This document shows positions 1 through 5,950 of a DNA stretch of 12,821 nt, piece after piece. Where the stretch lies: assembly GCA_949289715.1 (NCBI GenBank), contig CASEPJ010000103.1, forward strand, positions 1 to 12,821. The letters run 5' to 3'. The notes under the pieces are model-generated. The model was not told where the DNA came from and ran no database searches. It worked only from the letters and a program-made list of their open reading frames with translations. Position numbers and translations under genes: made by a program. Position 1 is the stretch's first letter. Each line of letters opens with the position of its first letter. The stretch is from an uncultured Clostridia bacterium. GTDB taxonomy: Bacteria > Bacillota > Clostridia > Christensenellales > CASEPJ01.

Positions 1-40
1 AATTCTGACATAAACGCAGAGTGTGCGTATACGTCGCGTT

Positions 41-116
41 TGGTGGAGATGAGGGGGATCGAACCCCTTACCTCTTGAATGCCATTCAAGCGCTCTACCA
101 AGTGAGCTACACCCCC
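41..116 (-). tRNA. tRNA-Ala (anticodon GGC), CCA encoded
   Basis: Read on the minus strand, a complete 76-nt cloverleaf begins GGGGGTG and ends with a genome-encoded CCA at 41-43. The acceptor arms GGGGGTG and CATCTCC pair throughout with two G-U wobbles. One of these is G3-U70, the known identity element of alanine tRNA. The anticodon stem CTTGA/TCAAG closes the loop ATGGCAT, giving anticodon GGC; the A32-U38 combination is typical of tRNA-Ala(GGC). The T arm carries the normal TTCGATC loop. It lies 78 bases downstream of ssrA on the same strand. I see no convincing promoter of its own, so processing from an ssrA read-through transcript is plausible. Confidence 0.97.
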
Positions 117-191
117 AAATACTTTATAATAAAGTACTTTGCTATCGTTTAATTAAAAACAATTCAAAAACTTTATTAATTAAAGTACTTT
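117..191 (-). repeat. Two imperfect direct repeats, each a small AT hairpin, between ssrA and tRNA-Ala
   Basis: The spacer between tmRNA and tRNA-Ala contains AAAGTACTTTA twice on the minus strand, at 181-191 and 130-140. Each copy continues into TAAAGT a few bases later. Each can therefore fold into an ACTTTA/TAAAGT stem with a short loop (ATTAA in the first, TTA in the second). The second hairpin is the longer, about 10 bp with one G-U, and ends directly against the first G of tRNA-Ala. The first begins three bases after the tmRNA CCA and is followed by TTTTTG, so it could act as a weak terminator. A role in RNA processing or attenuation is inference. Confidence 0.55.
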
Positions 192-194
192 TTA

Positions 195-563
195 TGGTGG
201 ACTAGCGCAGAATTGAACTGCGGTCTTACAAGGTTTGCCTGTGCTTTCTACATGCTTATTCAGTATTTAATCTCGCCAAACGGAAGTCTGCTGAAAAACC
301 TCCGCTAGGCATATCCCCTAAATTCATCCTTATTCGCCGGAGATTTAACGAATGAGAACGTCCCCTACTAAATCGACGCCCTGTTTCTATCCGTAGGCAA
401 ACAGAACAGAACGGAGCCTAAAAAATTAAGCTGCAAGTGCTACGGGAGCACTGTAATTATTGCTATTGTTAGCGTTTAAATTTAATTTTTCGTTTTTGAC
501 GGAGCCGAAACCACCGACATGCTTACATCAGCCTCTGCTTGCAATCGAATCCAAAACTAGCCC
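195..563 (-). ncRNA. ssrA: tmRNA (transfer-messenger RNA)
   Basis: One-piece tmRNA of 369 nt that rescues stalled ribosomes together with SmpB. The 5' end GGGCTAG pairs with CTAGTCC near the 3' end, giving a seven-pair acceptor stem, followed by A-CCA encoded at 195-197. The 5' part continues with the conserved TTTTGGATTCGA element. The T arm is CGCAG-TTCAATT-CTGCG. The central open reading frame ends APVALAA-stop, a typical degradation tag terminus. A strong promoter lies just upstream. SmpB is encoded about 2.4 kb upstream on the same strand, separated by metAA and rbr. Confidence 0.98.
426..497 (-). other. tmRNA proteolysis-tag reading frame
   Basis: Within ssrA, reading back from the TAA at 426-428, one open frame encodes 23 codons. 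It starts KNEKLNLN, continues ANNSNNYS, and ends APVALAA. The resume codon is taken as AAA (495-497) because it directly follows a CCGTC sequence that resembles the bases before the resume codon in other tmRNAs. The frame at the 3' end is secure. The exact first codon is inferred. Confidence 0.75.
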
Positions 564-583
564 GTATTGCTAACTGCTTGCAT

Positions 584-612
584 ATTATATCATATCCAAT
601 AAAATTTGTAAA
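584..612 (-). promoter_or_regulatory. ssrA promoter
   Basis: On the minus strand, TTTACA (607-612) and TATAAT (584-589) are separated by exactly 17 bases. A TG one base before the -10 makes it an extended -10 promoter. Initiation would fall around 577, leaving a leader of about 13 nt to be removed from the tmRNA 5' end at 563. Confidence 0.85.
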
Positions 613-1270
613 CAATTTTTTACTGTCGAATATCCTTTTATTTGTTGTCAGTTACATAAATATTTTGAATGATTATATTTTTTATTAAGATTTAAATTTA
701 TTTTTTTCATGATTTCTCTATTAATATTTTATCTATTAATATCTTATTAAATTAAAATTTATTTAAATATTTCACTCTTCTAAGTCAATTTATGCCAATT
801 ATAATTAATTATGTTAAATTTTTAATAAAATAATAGTATTTAAAATTCTATGTTGAAAAAGGTTAAATATTATAAGCCTATTATAAACTAAATATAATTT
901 ATTCAGTTGTGAAGCAATAATTTTCTATTTTAAAGGTTATAGGTAAATAATATTTTTATACGGTTGTTTTGAATTAATATTATTGCATAAATTTTTTGCT
1001 GTCTATTTATAAGTTAACTAAAACTATATTTTAATTTTATATTGTAACTTTTTTATATTATTATCCTACTTTATTTATTTTTATATTTTTAATAAAAACT
1101 TTGTTGATAAAGTTTAATTGATAATTTTTTTATCAAAATTAAATAATTATCATTTTTCATATTATTGAAGGTAAATTATTTGATTAAATTATTTAATTAT
1201 AATTTTTTTGGGCCTTATCTAATAAAATTAAATGTTTTTTAAATTTTATAATTATCTTTCTTGCAGACAA
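613..1270. other. AT-rich intergenic gap with no recognisable gene
   Basis: This stretch between the ssrA promoter and the rbr terminator is almost entirely A and T and has no plausible coding frame on either strand. It holds a hairpin at 1113-1143 (TTGATAA/TTATCAA extended by TTTAA/TTAAA) and a 17-base exact match to part of smpB at 907-923. Otherwise I see nothing identifiable. It may be decayed sequence. Confidence 0.6.
907..923 (-). pseudogene. Possible remnant of a second smpB copy
   Basis: The 17 bases TTGTGAAGCAATAATTT at 907-923 recur exactly at 3157-3173 inside smpB, where on the minus strand they encode part of the conserved RKLLLH segment. In the gap the same strand and frame also reads NRKLLLHN and is then closed by a stop. 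The next eight bases match at five further positions. A few shorter matches lie at about the same distances, for example GTTAACT at 1013 against TGTAACT at 3261. A chance match in AT-rich DNA is not excluded, so this is a weak pseudogene call. Confidence 0.3.
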
Positions 1271-1303
1271 AAATAAAAAAGTTTCCTTTTTTTAGGAAAC
1301 TTT
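1271..1303 (-). terminator. Terminator of rbr
   Basis: A perfect 9-bp stem, AAAGTTTCC (1278-1286) with GGAAACTTT (1295-1303), has an 8-base loop. On the minus strand it is followed by TTTTTATTT. It starts 26 bases beyond the rbr stop codon, as expected for an intrinsic terminator. Confidence 0.9.
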
Positions 1304-1329
1304 ATAATAATTGTTAAATTTAGAGAAAT

Positions 1330-1923
1330 TTAATTTTCGTCTTCTATTTTTAACATGACAGAACCTTGTTTTGCTTTACAAAGCGGACATTCTTGCCAAG
1401 CTTCTTTAGCTGTTGCCTCGTAACCGCAATCGGCACATTTCCATTTTAAAGCTTTAGGTTTTTTATACATTGTACCGTTTTTCATTTGCTCGTAAAGCTG
1501 AGTAAAAAGCATTTTATGGCAAGTTTCTACTTGAATAATATCGTTGTAAAGGGCTGCTATATCGTCAAAGCCCTCTTCTTTTGCCGTTTTTGCATATTCG
1601 GGATAAATTAAAGTTGCTTCATTATTTTCGTCTTCTGCCGCTAATTTCAGATTTTCCAATAAATCCCATTTTTCTTTAAACGGATATCCGCTGCAAATAT
1701 CAATATTGGTAATCATCTTATCCTGGGCCTTTTGTATAAATGTATAAAACATTCTGGCATGATTGAATTCGTTATAAACGACCTTATCGACGAGCGTTGC
1801 CAAAGCTTTGTATCCTTGATTCCTTGCACCGTATTCTATAAATTCGTAGCGTGTCCTTGCCTGACACTCTCCGGCATACGATTTCGCTAAATTCAAAAAA
1901 GTTTTACTGTTTTTTAATTCCAT
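1330..1923 (-). CDS. rbr: Rubrerythrin (diiron peroxidase with C-terminal rubredoxin domain)
   Basis: 197-residue cytoplasmic protein that reduces hydrogen peroxide to water in anaerobes, using electrons that pass through its rubredoxin centre. Residues 1-150 form the ferritin-like four-helix bundle, with the expected diiron ligands E19, E52-x-x-H55, E99-x-x-E102 and E133-x-x-H136; Tyr26 and Tyr107 are also present. Residues 161-185 form the rubredoxin-like domain, with C163-x-x-C166 and C179-P-L-C182 binding one iron. The start at 1923 is chosen because GGAGGT sits seven bases before it. The frame stays open further upstream to 2118, but that extension would overlap the end of metAA and has no similarity to the family. 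The gene lies between the metAA terminator and its own terminator, so it is probably a single-gene unit. A weak AT-rich promoter in 1930-1985 is likely but not clear. Role in oxidative-stress defence is inferred from the family. Confidence 0.96.
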   Translation of the reverse strand: MELKNSKTFLNLAKSYAGECQARTRYEFIEYGARNQGYKALATLVDKVVYNEFNHARMFYTFIQKAQDKMITNIDICSGYPFKEKWDLLENLKLAAEDENNEATLIYPEYAKTAKEEGFDDIAALYNDIIQVETCHKMLFTQLYEQMKNGTMYKKPKALKWKCADCGYEATAKEAWQECPLCKAKQGSVMLKIEDEN

Positions 1924-1930
1924 TTTTATT

Positions 1931-1936
1931 ACCTCC
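1931..1936 (-). promoter_or_regulatory. Ribosome binding site fixing the rbr start
   Basis: GGAGGT on the minus strand, seven bases before the ATG at 1921-1923. It decides this start over the upstream in-frame ATG at 2118. Confidence 0.9.
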
Positions 1937-1982
1937 GATATAATTATTTCAAAAAAATATAATTTTATACAAAAACTCAATA

Positions 1983-2008
1983 ATAAAAAACCGGGAAAAA
2001 TCCCGGTT
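1983..2008 (-). terminator. Terminator of metAA
   Basis: An 8-bp GC-rich stem, AACCGGGA (1989-1996) with TCCCGGTT (2001-2008), has a four-base loop and on the minus strand runs into TTTTTTATT. It follows the metAA stop codon at 2028 and closes the smpB-metAA unit before rbr. Confidence 0.93.
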
Positions 2009-2027
2009 ATAAAAAACTCAATTTCAA

Positions 2028-2933
2028 TTAAACTTTTTCTATATCGAAAGGTGTTATTTGGTAAACATAATAATTCAGCCAATTTGTAAAAAACAAAGTT
2101 GCGGTACTCTTCCAACACATATTAATGGTTCCGTCATCTTTATAATAATTTTGCGGAGGTTTAATATCTAATCCTTTAGATAAATCTCTTTCGTATTCGT
2201 TAGAAAGCGTTACGGCATCGTATTCCAGATGACCGGTTATAAAAATCTGTCTTCCGTTTTTACTTTTAACAATAGCTATTCCCGATTTTTCCGAAGAAGC
2301 TAAAACTTCCAGCTCTTTAGTGTTTCTCAATGCTGCTTCATCTAACCCCGTATGTCTGGATTGAGGTATATAAAAATAATCGTTGAACCCTTTTAAAAGA
2401 AAATCCAACGGACTTTCTTTTATATGTTCGAAAACTCCGAATATTTTTTCTTTCAATAAAACTTTATTTATACCGTAATTATAATATAAACTTGCCTGAG
2501 CACCCCAGCAAATATATAACGTAGAAGTTACGTTCTTATTCGCATAATCGAAAATTTCCTTAAGTTCATCCCAATATTTTACCTCTTCGAAAGGCAATGT
2601 CTCCACAGGGGCTCCGGTGATAATCATACCGTCGAATTTTCTGTCTTTTACTTCGGAAAAAGTTTTATAAAATTTGTTTAAATGATTGGCATTAATGTGC
2701 GTCGGCTGATAACTTTCGGTACTTATAAGCGTAATATTAACCTGCAAAGGCGAATTGGACAAAAGTCTCATTAATTGCGTTTCCGTATCGATTTTTGTGG
2801 GCATTAAATTTAAAATAGCCACTTCAATGGGACGAATATCTTGCGAATATGCCCTTGCTTCATTCATAACGAAAATTCTTTCTTTCTGCAATATTTCAAA
2901 TGCCGGAATATCTTTATTAATAATTATTGGCAT
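2028..2933 (-). CDS. metAA: Homoserine O-acetyltransferase, MetA family
   Basis: 301 residues, the usual MetA length. The enzyme acylates the hydroxyl of L-homoserine, the first committed step from homoserine to methionine, in the cytoplasm. The fold is the glutamine-amidotransferase-like MetA family, not the alpha/beta-hydrolase MetX. The catalytic set is visible: Cys142 in ICWGAQA, and His235 and Glu237 in TGHLEYD. Residue 111, which in this family separates acyl donors, is Glu (GAPVE). Family studies associate Glu with acetyl-CoA and Gly with succinyl-CoA, so O-acetylhomoserine is the predicted product even though automated annotation often says succinyltransferase. The C-terminal LLFTNWLNYYVYQITPFD-like segment is very typical. 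AAGGAG lies seven bases before the start. The gene begins 15 bases after smpB and is probably cotranscribed with it. No SAM or T-box riboswitch is present in that short gap. Confidence 0.96.
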   Translation of the reverse strand: MPIIINKDIPAFEILQKERIFVMNEARAYSQDIRPIEVAILNLMPTKIDTETQLMRLLSNSPLQVNITLISTESYQPTHINANHLNKFYKTFSEVKDRKFDGMIITGAPVETLPFEEVKYWDELKEIFDYANKNVTSTLYICWGAQASLYYNYGINKVLLKEKIFGVFEHIKESPLDFLLKGFNDYFYIPQSRHTGLDEAALRNTKELEVLASSEKSGIAIVKSKNGRQIFITGHLEYDAVTLSNEYERDLSKGLDIKPPQNYYKDDGTINMCWKSTATLFFTNWLNYYVYQITPFDIEKV

Positions 2934-2948
2934 AATTATTCTCCTTTG

Positions 2949-3407
2949 TTAATTGTATTTACGATACTCTTTTACTATTCTATCCAAATCCCGTTTGCTC
3001 TGTTTTTCGGCAACGGAGGCACGTTTATCGTGTAATTCTTTACCTTTACATAAACCGAGTTCAATTTTCACCAAAGCATCTTTTAAATAAATAGATATAG
3101 GAATAAGGGTATATCCTTTTTGAGATACTTTTGCAAAAATTTTTCTTATTTCACTTTTGTGAAGCAATAATTTCCTATCTCTTTTAGGATCTAAATTATA
3201 ATAACTGCCGTGTTTATAGGGTGAAATATGCATATTCAGCAAAATTATTTCCATATTTTTTGTAACTGTCGCAAAAGAATCTTTTAAATTAACGGCACCT
3301 TCTCTTATTGATTTAACTTCGCAACCGGATAATGCAATACCGCATTCAAATCGATCTTCTATAAAATATTCATAACCGGCTTTCTTGTTTTGCGCTATAA
3401 CTTTCAT
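2949..3407 (-). CDS. smpB: SsrA-binding protein SmpB
   Basis: 152 residues, normal for SmpB. It binds the tRNA-like end of tmRNA and delivers it to the A site of stalled ribosomes, its C-terminal tail occupying the empty mRNA channel. The N-terminal OB-fold part is recognisable from NKKAGYEYFIEDRFECGIALSG and EVKSIREG (residues 7-37). The middle carries the conserved RDRKLLLHKSEI segment. The basic tail KGKELHDKRASVAEKQ leads into the C-terminal helix. AAGGT precedes the ATG. The gene lies 43 bases after rnr, with a strong promoter overlapping the rnr end, and 15 bases before metAA. Its RNA partner ssrA is on the same strand about 2.4 kb downstream. Confidence 0.98.
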   Translation of the reverse strand: MKVIAQNKKAGYEYFIEDRFECGIALSGCEVKSIREGAVNLKDSFATVTKNMEIILLNMHISPYKHGSYYNLDPKRDRKLLLHKSEIRKIFAKVSQKGYTLIPISIYLKDALVKIELGLCKGKELHDKRASVAEKQSKRDLDRIVKEYRKYN

Positions 3408-3433
3408 ATATTACCTTTTTATTTAAGAATTAT

Positions 3434-3462
3434 ATTATATCATACCTTTTTTAAAGTTTCAA
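3434..3462 (-). promoter_or_regulatory. Internal promoter for smpB-metAA
   Basis: On the minus strand TTGAAA (3457-3462) and TATAAT (3434-3439) are 17 bases apart, with TG one base before the -10. The -35 lies in the last codons of rnr. Initiation near 3427 would give a leader of about 20 nt before smpB, letting smpB and metAA be expressed independently of rnr. I see no terminator between rnr and smpB, so read-through is also likely. Confidence 0.8.
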
Positions 3463-5433
3463 TTTTTTTCCTTTTCTTTTGATATTTTTATCTTTTTTTA
3501 TATCATTTAATCTACAACTATCGTCTGCAAGTACAAAATTTATCTTTCCTTTTTTGTCATCTACACCTGCAACCGCCACATTTAATTTTTGCCCTAGCGT
3601 ATATGTTTGGAAGTCGTTTCTCAATATATATTTATCGGGAAGAAACTCATAATCGCATCCCGGCAAATCTTCCGTTCTTATAAGACCTTCTGCCGTATTT
3701 TTCAATTCAACAAAAATACCGAAATACGTTACGCCCGATACAATGCCTTCGTACACTTCCCCTATTTTATTTGCCATATATTCGGCCTTTTTTAAATCAT
3801 CAGCTTCCCTTTCGGCAAGGTCGGCAGCTCTCTCCATTTTACTGCTTTGAGAAGCCGCATTGACAGTAAACTCTTTCAGCTTATCCATATTTAAAGAATT
3901 CAATTCGCCGTGTAAATATTTTTTTATTATTCTGTGTATCGCTAAATCGGGATAACGTCTTATAGGAGATGTAAAATGGCAATAAAATTTCGATGCAAGA
4001 CCGAAATGTCCTATATTTTCTGCTCTGTATTCAGCTTTTTGCATACTTCTCAACATAATTCTATTCATTACCGGTTCTACATCGGTATTTTCTACCTGCT
4101 TTAAAATGGAGACGTATGAGTTGGTATCGAAATTTTGTTTGTTGACTTTTAAGCCCAATCCTCTTGCAAAAGAAAAAAACTTTTCCGCTTTTGCTTCCTC
4201 GGGATTGGTATGCACTCTGTATATAAACGGAATATCCGCATAAGCAAAAGTTTCGGCTACCGTTTCATTTGCCAAAAGCATAAACTCTTCTATAATTTGA
4301 GTGGATAAAGTCCTAAGATAAGGAGAAATATTTATAACTTTACCATTATTGTCGAGTTCAAATTTCGTTTCGGGTATATCGAGTTCAATAGACCCACGGG
4401 CTTTTCTGTTTTTTAAAAGTATTCGACTTAAAGACAACATATCCTTAATCATACCGTAAACATCGCTATATTTTTCAATTAAAACTTCGTCTTGATTGAG
4501 AATTGCGGTTACTTCATTATAAGTCATTCTATGTTTATTTATGATTACAGAAGGCACTATTTTGCTGTCGCACACCTTTCCTTTTTCGTCTATTTTCATA
4601 ATTACCGATAATGTTAACCGTTCGCATCCCTCGTTCAACGAACATATGCCGTTTGATAATTGTGTAGGCAGCATAGGAATAACACATCCCGGGAAATAAA
4701 CACTCGTAGCACGTTTTAAAGCTTCCTTATCTAATGCAGATTCATCTCTTACATAATGAGAAACGTCGGCAACGTGAACACCTAATATAAACATACCGTC
4801 ATCTGATTTTTCCAAAGAAACAGCATCGTCCAAGTCTTTTGCGTCTTCCCCATCGATACTTATAATCGGCTTATTTCTGAAATCTTCTCTCCCGTCTAAA
4901 TCGATTGGTTTAATAAAACTAACTTTATTAGCTTCTTGCAATACTTCTTGAGGAAACTTTTCATAAAAACCGTGCGAACGAGCAATACACTTTAATTCTA
5001 TTCCGGGTTCCCACATTCCTCCTAAAATTTCTTTAATTTTTCCTTCCGGCATATTAAACTTTTTGGGATATGAAGTTATTTCGGCAACTACCATTTGTCC
5101 TGTTTTTGCTTGCAAAGAAAATTTAAAAGGTATAAAAATATTTACGGCAAAATTATCGTCATTTGGATATACAACCCCGCCGTTATGTTTTGCTTTAAAA
5201 ACACCAACAACGGTTTTTACGCCTCTTTCCAATATTTTTAAAACTTCGCCTTCCATTCTTTTGAATTTTGGTTTCGCTACGATTCTTATTAAAACAGTAT
5301 CGCCGTTCAAAGCCCCGTTGACCAAAGACGGCGGTATCATTATATCTTCTAATTTATCTTCGGTATCATTCTCCGGCGTGACAAAACCGAAACCTTTTCT
5401 ATTTGCGCAAAATTTCCCTTTAAGTGTATCCAT
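3451..5433 (-). CDS. rnr: Ribonuclease R (3'-5' exoribonuclease)
   Basis: 660 residues. RNase R degrades structured RNA processively from the 3' end and removes non-stop messages during trans-translation. Domain order: first cold-shock domain about 5-55 (KGKFCANRKGFGFVTPE), second about 70-140, RNB catalytic domain about 185-510, and S1 domain about 555-637 (GEVYEGIVSGVTYFGIFVEL), then a lysine-rich tail 645-660. The catalytic metal ligands are present in IDGEDAKDLDDAV as D194, D200, D202 and D203. The RNB signature HFTSPIRRYPDLAIHR lies at 486-501. It is shorter than the E. coli and B. subtilis enzymes because the N-terminal helix-turn-helix region is absent; the protein opens directly with the cold-shock domain. 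The start is supported by AAGGAA seven bases upstream. It lies between the secG terminator and smpB; its own promoter in 5440-5510 is not distinct. Confidence 0.97.
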   Translation of the reverse strand: MDTLKGKFCANRKGFGFVTPENDTEDKLEDIMIPPSLVNGALNGDTVLIRIVAKPKFKRMEGEVLKILERGVKTVVGVFKAKHNGGVVYPNDDNFAVNIFIPFKFSLQAKTGQMVVAEITSYPKKFNMPEGKIKEILGGMWEPGIELKCIARSHGFYEKFPQEVLQEANKVSFIKPIDLDGREDFRNKPIISIDGEDAKDLDDAVSLEKSDDGMFILGVHVADVSHYVRDESALDKEALKRATSVYFPGCVIPMLPTQLSNGICSLNEGCERLTLSVIMKIDEKGKVCDSKIVPSVIINKHRMTYNEVTAILNQDEVLIEKYSDVYGMIKDMLSLSRILLKNRKARGSIELDIPETKFELDNNGKVINISPYLRTLSTQIIEEFMLLANETVAETFAYADIPFIYRVHTNPEEAKAEKFFSFARGLGLKVNKQNFDTNSYVSILKQVENTDVEPVMNRIMLRSMQKAEYRAENIGHFGLASKFYCHFTSPIRRYPDLAIHRIIKKYLHGELNSLNMDKLKEFTVNAASQSSKMERAADLAEREADDLKKAEYMANKIGEVYEGIVSGVTYFGIFVELKNTAEGLIRTEDLPGCDYEFLPDKYILRNDFQTYTLGQKLNVAVAGVDDKKGKINFVLADDSCRLNDIKKDKNIKRKGKKLKL

Positions 5434-5510
5434 AGAAGTTTCCTTATTTTATGGTTAAATTAAATTGTATTTTTATTGTTTACAAAATTATTATTTAATT
5501 GCAATATTAT

Positions 5511-5542
5511 AACAAAAAACGGCCCAATTTTTTGAGCCGTTT
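5511..5542 (-). terminator. Terminator of secG
   Basis: On the minus strand AAACGGCTCAA pairs with TTGGGCCGTTT (11 bp, one G-U) around an AAAA loop, at 5517-5542, and is followed by TTTTTTGTT. It starts 13 bases after the secG stop codon and separates secG from rnr. Confidence 0.93.
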
Positions 5543-5555
5543 ATACAGTCTTAAA

Positions 5556-5852
5556 TTATTGTGCCGCTGTGGTAATACCAAACACAAAGAAAAGCACCAT
5601 ACACACACAAAGCAATACCGCAAAAATAATTGTCCACATTTTACGCCTGCTTTCTGCAGATTTAGATTTATTTTTACTGTAAAAGCTCTCCGACGAACCG
5701 GATATCGCACCTAAACCGGAAGAAGTAGAAGGTGTTAACATAACGCATATTACTAAGCCTATAGCACATATAACCGATAAAATTAATAAAATAAACTTAA
5801 TTATAAGTCCCGTCTCGTATGCTATGGCAAACATATTAATCAAATTTGACAT
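5556..5852 (-). CDS. secG: Preprotein translocase subunit SecG
   Basis: 98-residue inner-membrane protein that assists SecYE-mediated export by supporting the SecA cycle. Two hydrophobic helices are clear, about residues 14-38 (LIIKFILLILSVICAIGLVICVML) and about 73-93 (TIIFAVLLCVCMVLFFVFG). Between them is a short cytoplasmic loop with the family pattern SSGLGAISGSSESF followed by a lysine/serine-rich stretch. The start at 5852 is chosen because GGAGG sits six bases before it; an ATG nine codons upstream lacks a ribosome site. A consensus promoter precedes it and a strong terminator follows, so it is probably its own transcription unit. The gpmI-secG-rnr-smpB order is common in Bacillota. 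Confidence 0.95.
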   Translation of the reverse strand: MSNLINMFAIAYETGLIIKFILLILSVICAIGLVICVMLTPSTSSGLGAISGSSESFYSKNKSKSAESRRKMWTIIFAVLLCVCMVLFFVFGITTAAQ

Positions 5853-5858
5853 TTTAAT

Positions 5859-5863
5859 CCTCC
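5859..5863 (-). promoter_or_regulatory. Ribosome binding site fixing the secG start
   Basis: GGAGG on the minus strand, six bases before the ATG at 5850-5852. It favours this start over the upstream in-frame ATG at 5879. Confidence 0.9.
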
Positions 5864-5905
5864 AAAAAGTATCAAACAAGTTTCAACTATTGCTGACATT
5901 TTATA

Positions 5906-5934
5906 ATTATAACAAAATTTTATCACAATAGCAA
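5906..5934 (-). promoter_or_regulatory. secG promoter
   Basis: On the minus strand TTGCTA (5929-5934) and a perfect TATAAT (5906-5911) are 17 bases apart, with TG one base before the -10. It lies in the 98-base gap after gpmI, and initiation would be near 5899. I see no terminator between gpmI and this promoter. Confidence 0.82.
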
Positions 5935-5950
5935 GCATTTTTAAACATTT

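Noticed and set aside
1..40. Terminator after tRNA-Ala
   Set aside because: Only a 5-bp AACGC/GCGTT stem with an 18-base loop and no U tract is present.
1113..1143. Intrinsic terminator in the ssrA-rbr gap
   Set aside because: The hairpin is entirely AT-based except two GC pairs, has no associated gene on either side, and its T run is in the loop rather than after the stem.
1924..2118. N-terminal extension of rubrerythrin by 65 residues
   Set aside because: It overlaps the metAA 3' end, crosses the metAA terminator, has no ribosome site, and is unlike any rubrerythrin. GGAGGT marks the internal start at 1923.
5063..5458. 131-codon plus-strand open frame
   Set aside because: Lies antisense to the conserved N-terminal domains of rnr and has no ribosome site or family resemblance.
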